46,632 nucleotides of DNA, from assembly GCA_903899985.1 (NCBI GenBank), contig CAIULL010000137.1, positions 1-46,632 on the forward strand, read 5' to 3'. The stretch comes from an uncultured Schlesneria sp. (GTDB lineage: Bacteria; Planctomycetota; Planctomycetia; Planctomycetales; Planctomycetaceae). Under the pieces are notes generated by a model. The model was not told the DNA's origin and ran no database searches. It was given only the letters and a program-made list of their open reading frames with translations. The position numbers were made by a program, and so were the translations under genes. Below, in pieces: positions 44,752-46,632 of the stretch (positions within the stretch are counted from its first letter, which is position 1; the number at the start of each line of letters is the position of its first letter).

Positions 44752-45183
44752 TCACATCGAAGATTTATCATCTTGATCATCATGCTCAATGATTTTGTCT
44801 CGAAATTCCTGGAACCCTTCCCAACCCTCTTGCGACGGGTTTTCCAGATCAATGAAGTCGCCGGTAGAACAGTCTAAGAGCGACCATTTATTGGGATTCG
44901 CAAATCTCAAAATTGCCTCGATCGCATCACCGCCGCCCCGGACGTGCAACATGATCGTGTGAATGGGGTCGGCTTTGCCAGCGTTGAATTCGATCGAAAA
45001 ACCGTCCCCTTCATAAATCCCCCATGTCGTGTCCGACCAGTCGACACCGAGAAGGTGTTTATTGATCGCCTCACGGACATCAATCGCCGGGCCGAGCGGA
45101 TCTGGGCTGTGGTCGACGGGGACTTCGGCGAAATCCTTGGGCGGGGAACCGTAATAATTGATGACCAACACATCCCAGCTCAT
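44752..45183 (-). CDS. Small acidic soluble protein, unknown function
   Basis: The protein has 143 residues from ATG 45183, is acidic, without a signal peptide or membrane helix, and ends EHDDQDDKSSM. Its start MSWDVLVINYYGSPPK and later GDGFSIEFNAGKADPIHTI and LLDCSTGDFIDLENPSQEGW give it the look of small immunity-like or SMI1/KNR4-unrelated cytoplasmic proteins. I recognise no family securely. It lies 56 bp downstream of another small gene on the same strand, likely in one transcript. Confidence 0.65.
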   Translation of the reverse strand: MSWDVLVINYYGSPPKDFAEVPVDHSPDPLGPAIDVREAINKHLLGVDWSDTTWGIYEGDGFSIEFNAGKADPIHTIMLHVRGGGDAIEAILRFANPNKWSLLDCSTGDFIDLENPSQEGWEGFQEFRDKIIEHDDQDDKSSM

Positions 45184-45239
45184 TGAGAACTCACTTTGAA
45201 TCTGCCGCCTGTCGCGACTTCAACCAACGATCAATTCCG

Positions 45240-45656
45240 TTAAACGCCAGTAAACAGTTGTTGAAACAGTTCACTTTCGTCTTGATCTGCATCCGACGTC
45301 GAATTTTCATGGTCGGAAAGCAGCCACATCGCAATGAGCGTCTCCAACCGGGTTTGGGAGGCACGAAGTTCAATCAAATTTGGTAACTGAAAGAGGCTCG
45401 CAAACAGTACCAAAAAGAACATCGCGTTCGAATTGTTGGTTGATGACGAAGTTATTGTGCTGACGAACATGGCCAACATTGGAATACACAACATCGAAAA
45501 ATAAACCCATGCAAGATATCGTGCGGACTTTTTGCGTCGCTGAAGCACCTTCATCGCACACTCCCCTAGCTTCCCGACTTTGAGCAATTGTTTTTCGTCG
45601 AAGGTCGCGTCCAGAATCAGGGATGCATGCAGCAATCGATCGATTTGTGATTTCAT
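45240..45656 (-). CDS. Small two-helix membrane protein, unknown function
   Basis: The protein has 138 residues from ATG 45656, with AAGGG eight bases upstream. A charged N-terminal half (EKQLLKVGKLGECAMKVLQR) is followed by two membrane segments, near 46-67 (YLAWVYFSMLCIPMLAMFV) and 78-92 (AMFFLVLFASLFQL), and a polar, acidic C-terminus (DADQDESELFQQLF). No motif is recognised. It is probably co-transcribed with the following small gene (44752-45183). Confidence 0.65.
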   Translation of the reverse strand: MKSQIDRLLHASLILDATFDEKQLLKVGKLGECAMKVLQRRKKSARYLAWVYFSMLCIPMLAMFVSTITSSSTNNSNAMFFLVLFASLFQLPNLIELRASQTRLETLIAMWLLSDHENSTSDADQDESELFQQLFTGV

Positions 45657-45783
45657 AACGGGAAACCCTTAAGCGGAAAAACTGACTCGGTTCTGTGACG
45701 ATTGAAGACATTACGTAATGATAAACATACGAGAGCCGCACAAAATATCAAACACTGCCGTTTTGCTATAACCCCACAACAAC

Positions 45784-46545
45784 TTAGAAACCGCAAGATT
45801 TTGGCAAACCGTCATTGATGCCAGATAAGCCACGATACATGCGAGGATCGATCTTCGCACCGACGGTCCGAACGGCGCCGTCACTAAAAAGCAGGTTAGC
45901 CCCACCGTAATGGGAACTTCCAAATCCTGTTGTTGGCTGCCCGTTGATGTTCAGTTTGATGTCGATGCTCGTATCACCGAGTGCCATGGCCAGTCCGGCT
46001 GCTGTGGTGGGATCGGGGACTCCAAGCCAGCCTCCATCACCAACGACCTGCTTGCCATTTGAACCGGTTCGGGGCGTGCCACGTTCACCAGCCATCATCG
46101 TGTTACTCGTGCCGTCCAAGATGTCACTGATCCGAACACTGCTGTTCTGGCCAAAGACGCCACCAAAGTTCTCTTGATCGACGTACTCGTGAAACAACGA
46201 ATACTTCGTCGCTGGCGTCCCCAGGCTTCCTTTGTTCATATTCACGTCGACGCTGTCCGAAGTCGCCGGGTCGTCAGCTTCGATTCCTCCCGCGTAAGCG
46301 TGCAGATACCCGGCACTTCCAAAATAGTTCGACCGGGCAAACGTGTTTTTCACGTGGACGCTGGCCGGCGTGATCGTCCAGTCGACAACAGGCGTGGTCA
46401 CGAGCGCGACCGATGCGACGACATCCGGACCTGAGTCACTCGGACACCGGAACATCGCCAGATGCGGGTGCAGGTCTTTCTTTAAATATTCGGTTCGTCG
46501 CCAGTTTTTGTGGGTAATTAATTGAGGAAAAGTACGAGACTCCGC
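45784..46545 (-). pseudogene. DUF1559 protein lacking its N-terminus
   Basis: The frame is open from just inside the TGA at 46546-46548 to TAA 45784; the first ATG is at 46455. It encodes the DUF1559 body: MFRCPSDSGPD, NYFGSAGYLHAYAGG, GVFGQNSSVRISDILDGTSN (the common DGTSNT motif continues), MMAGERGTP, and the H-x9-DG motif in HYGGANLLFSDGAVRTVG. The sequence before MFRCPSD reads LKKDLHPHLA, as in full proteins, so the gene was once longer. The pilin-like [12 protein letters not shown] start is absent; beyond 46548 lies repeat DNA. It is truncated at its 5' end, or the start lies beyond the window and the frame is broken. Confidence 0.75.
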
Positions 46546-46573
46546 TCAGGTTCGACAAAAGGGGTTCGCCCCC

Positions 46574-46632
46574 TCCGCCATCGCCTTCGATCGCCACTGC
46601 AGGTGTGAGGGCGATGCGAAGGCGATGGCGGA
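46574..46632. repeat. Inverted repeat reaching the window edge
   Basis: tccgccatcgccttcg (46574-46589) and its exact complement cgaaggcgatggcgga (46617-46632) form a 16-bp perfect stem; the words atcgcc and ggcgat extend the pairing inward. A ggggttcgcccc palindrome lies just beside it at 46561-46572. This repeat stands where the N-terminal part of the DUF1559 gene should be. Its right limit lies beyond the window. Confidence 0.65.

Noticed and set aside
46574-46632. Possible CRISPR repeats at the window end
   Set aside because: The two copies are inverted, not direct.

Overview
The window reads as chromosomal DNA of a planctomycete (Planctomycetota, probably order Planctomycetales). The evidence is family content: two DUF1559 pseudopilin-like genes plus a remnant of a third, a DUF1592/DUF1552 pair with a PSD1-type CxxCH cytochrome motif, a Tat-exported Gfo/Idh/MocA oxidoreductase, a PEP-CTERM protein, an ECF sigma factor paired with a Ser/Thr kinase, and the futalosine menaquinone gene mqnE. 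Genus and species cannot be named from sequence alone. Many genes start with GTG or TTG and have weak ribosome binding sites.

Layout. 1-2003: tail of an upstream gene, a small membrane protein, a DUF2200 gene interrupted by an in-frame TAA, and a GNAT acetyltransferase. 2004-4812: a jelly-roll (polysaccharide-lyase-like) exported protein between two repeat-rich blocks of hairpins and dispersed repeats. 4813-8813: Gfo/Idh/MocA oxidoreductase, PEP-CTERM protein and a TolB-like propeller. 9115-13899: a 1594-residue TIR / STAND NTPase / transmembrane / helical-repeat protein, the strongest candidate for a conflict or surveillance system. 14893-19455: polysaccharide pyruvyl transferase, then an ECF sigma factor and Ser/Thr kinase in one minus-strand unit. 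20252-23559: a second ECF sigma factor translationally coupled to a membrane protein that joins an anti-sigma-like N-terminus to an extracytoplasmic CxxC redoxin domain, followed by a TlpA-like thioredoxin and a free exported copy of the same redoxin domain; I infer an envelope redox-sensing regulon. 23651-28009: DUF1559 gene, DUF433/DUF5615 toxin-antitoxin pair, orphan NtrC-type regulator and a 108-bp direct repeat.

28010-34869 is mostly housekeeping: ispD, a small conserved protein, a TelA-like protein, dgkA, mqnE, a membrane protein, a VOC protein and a DegT-like aminotransferase-fold protein. 34946-39985 is an operon of DUF1592 cytochrome-like protein, CPBP membrane protease (ATGA overlap) and DUF1552 protein. 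39996-41564 holds trigger factor and tRNA-Gly(GCC). The right end has a VOC protein, a glutaminase-STAS-cNMP gene split by an in-frame TAA, two small unknown genes, and a DUF1559 gene missing its N-terminus next to a strong inverted repeat.

Most promising for novelty: the TIR-STAND protein with a central membrane helix, and the sigma / anti-sigma-redoxin / thioredoxin / redoxin cluster. Two independent in-frame TAA interruptions in otherwise intact genes also deserve checking, because TAA is used as the true stop of many other genes here.
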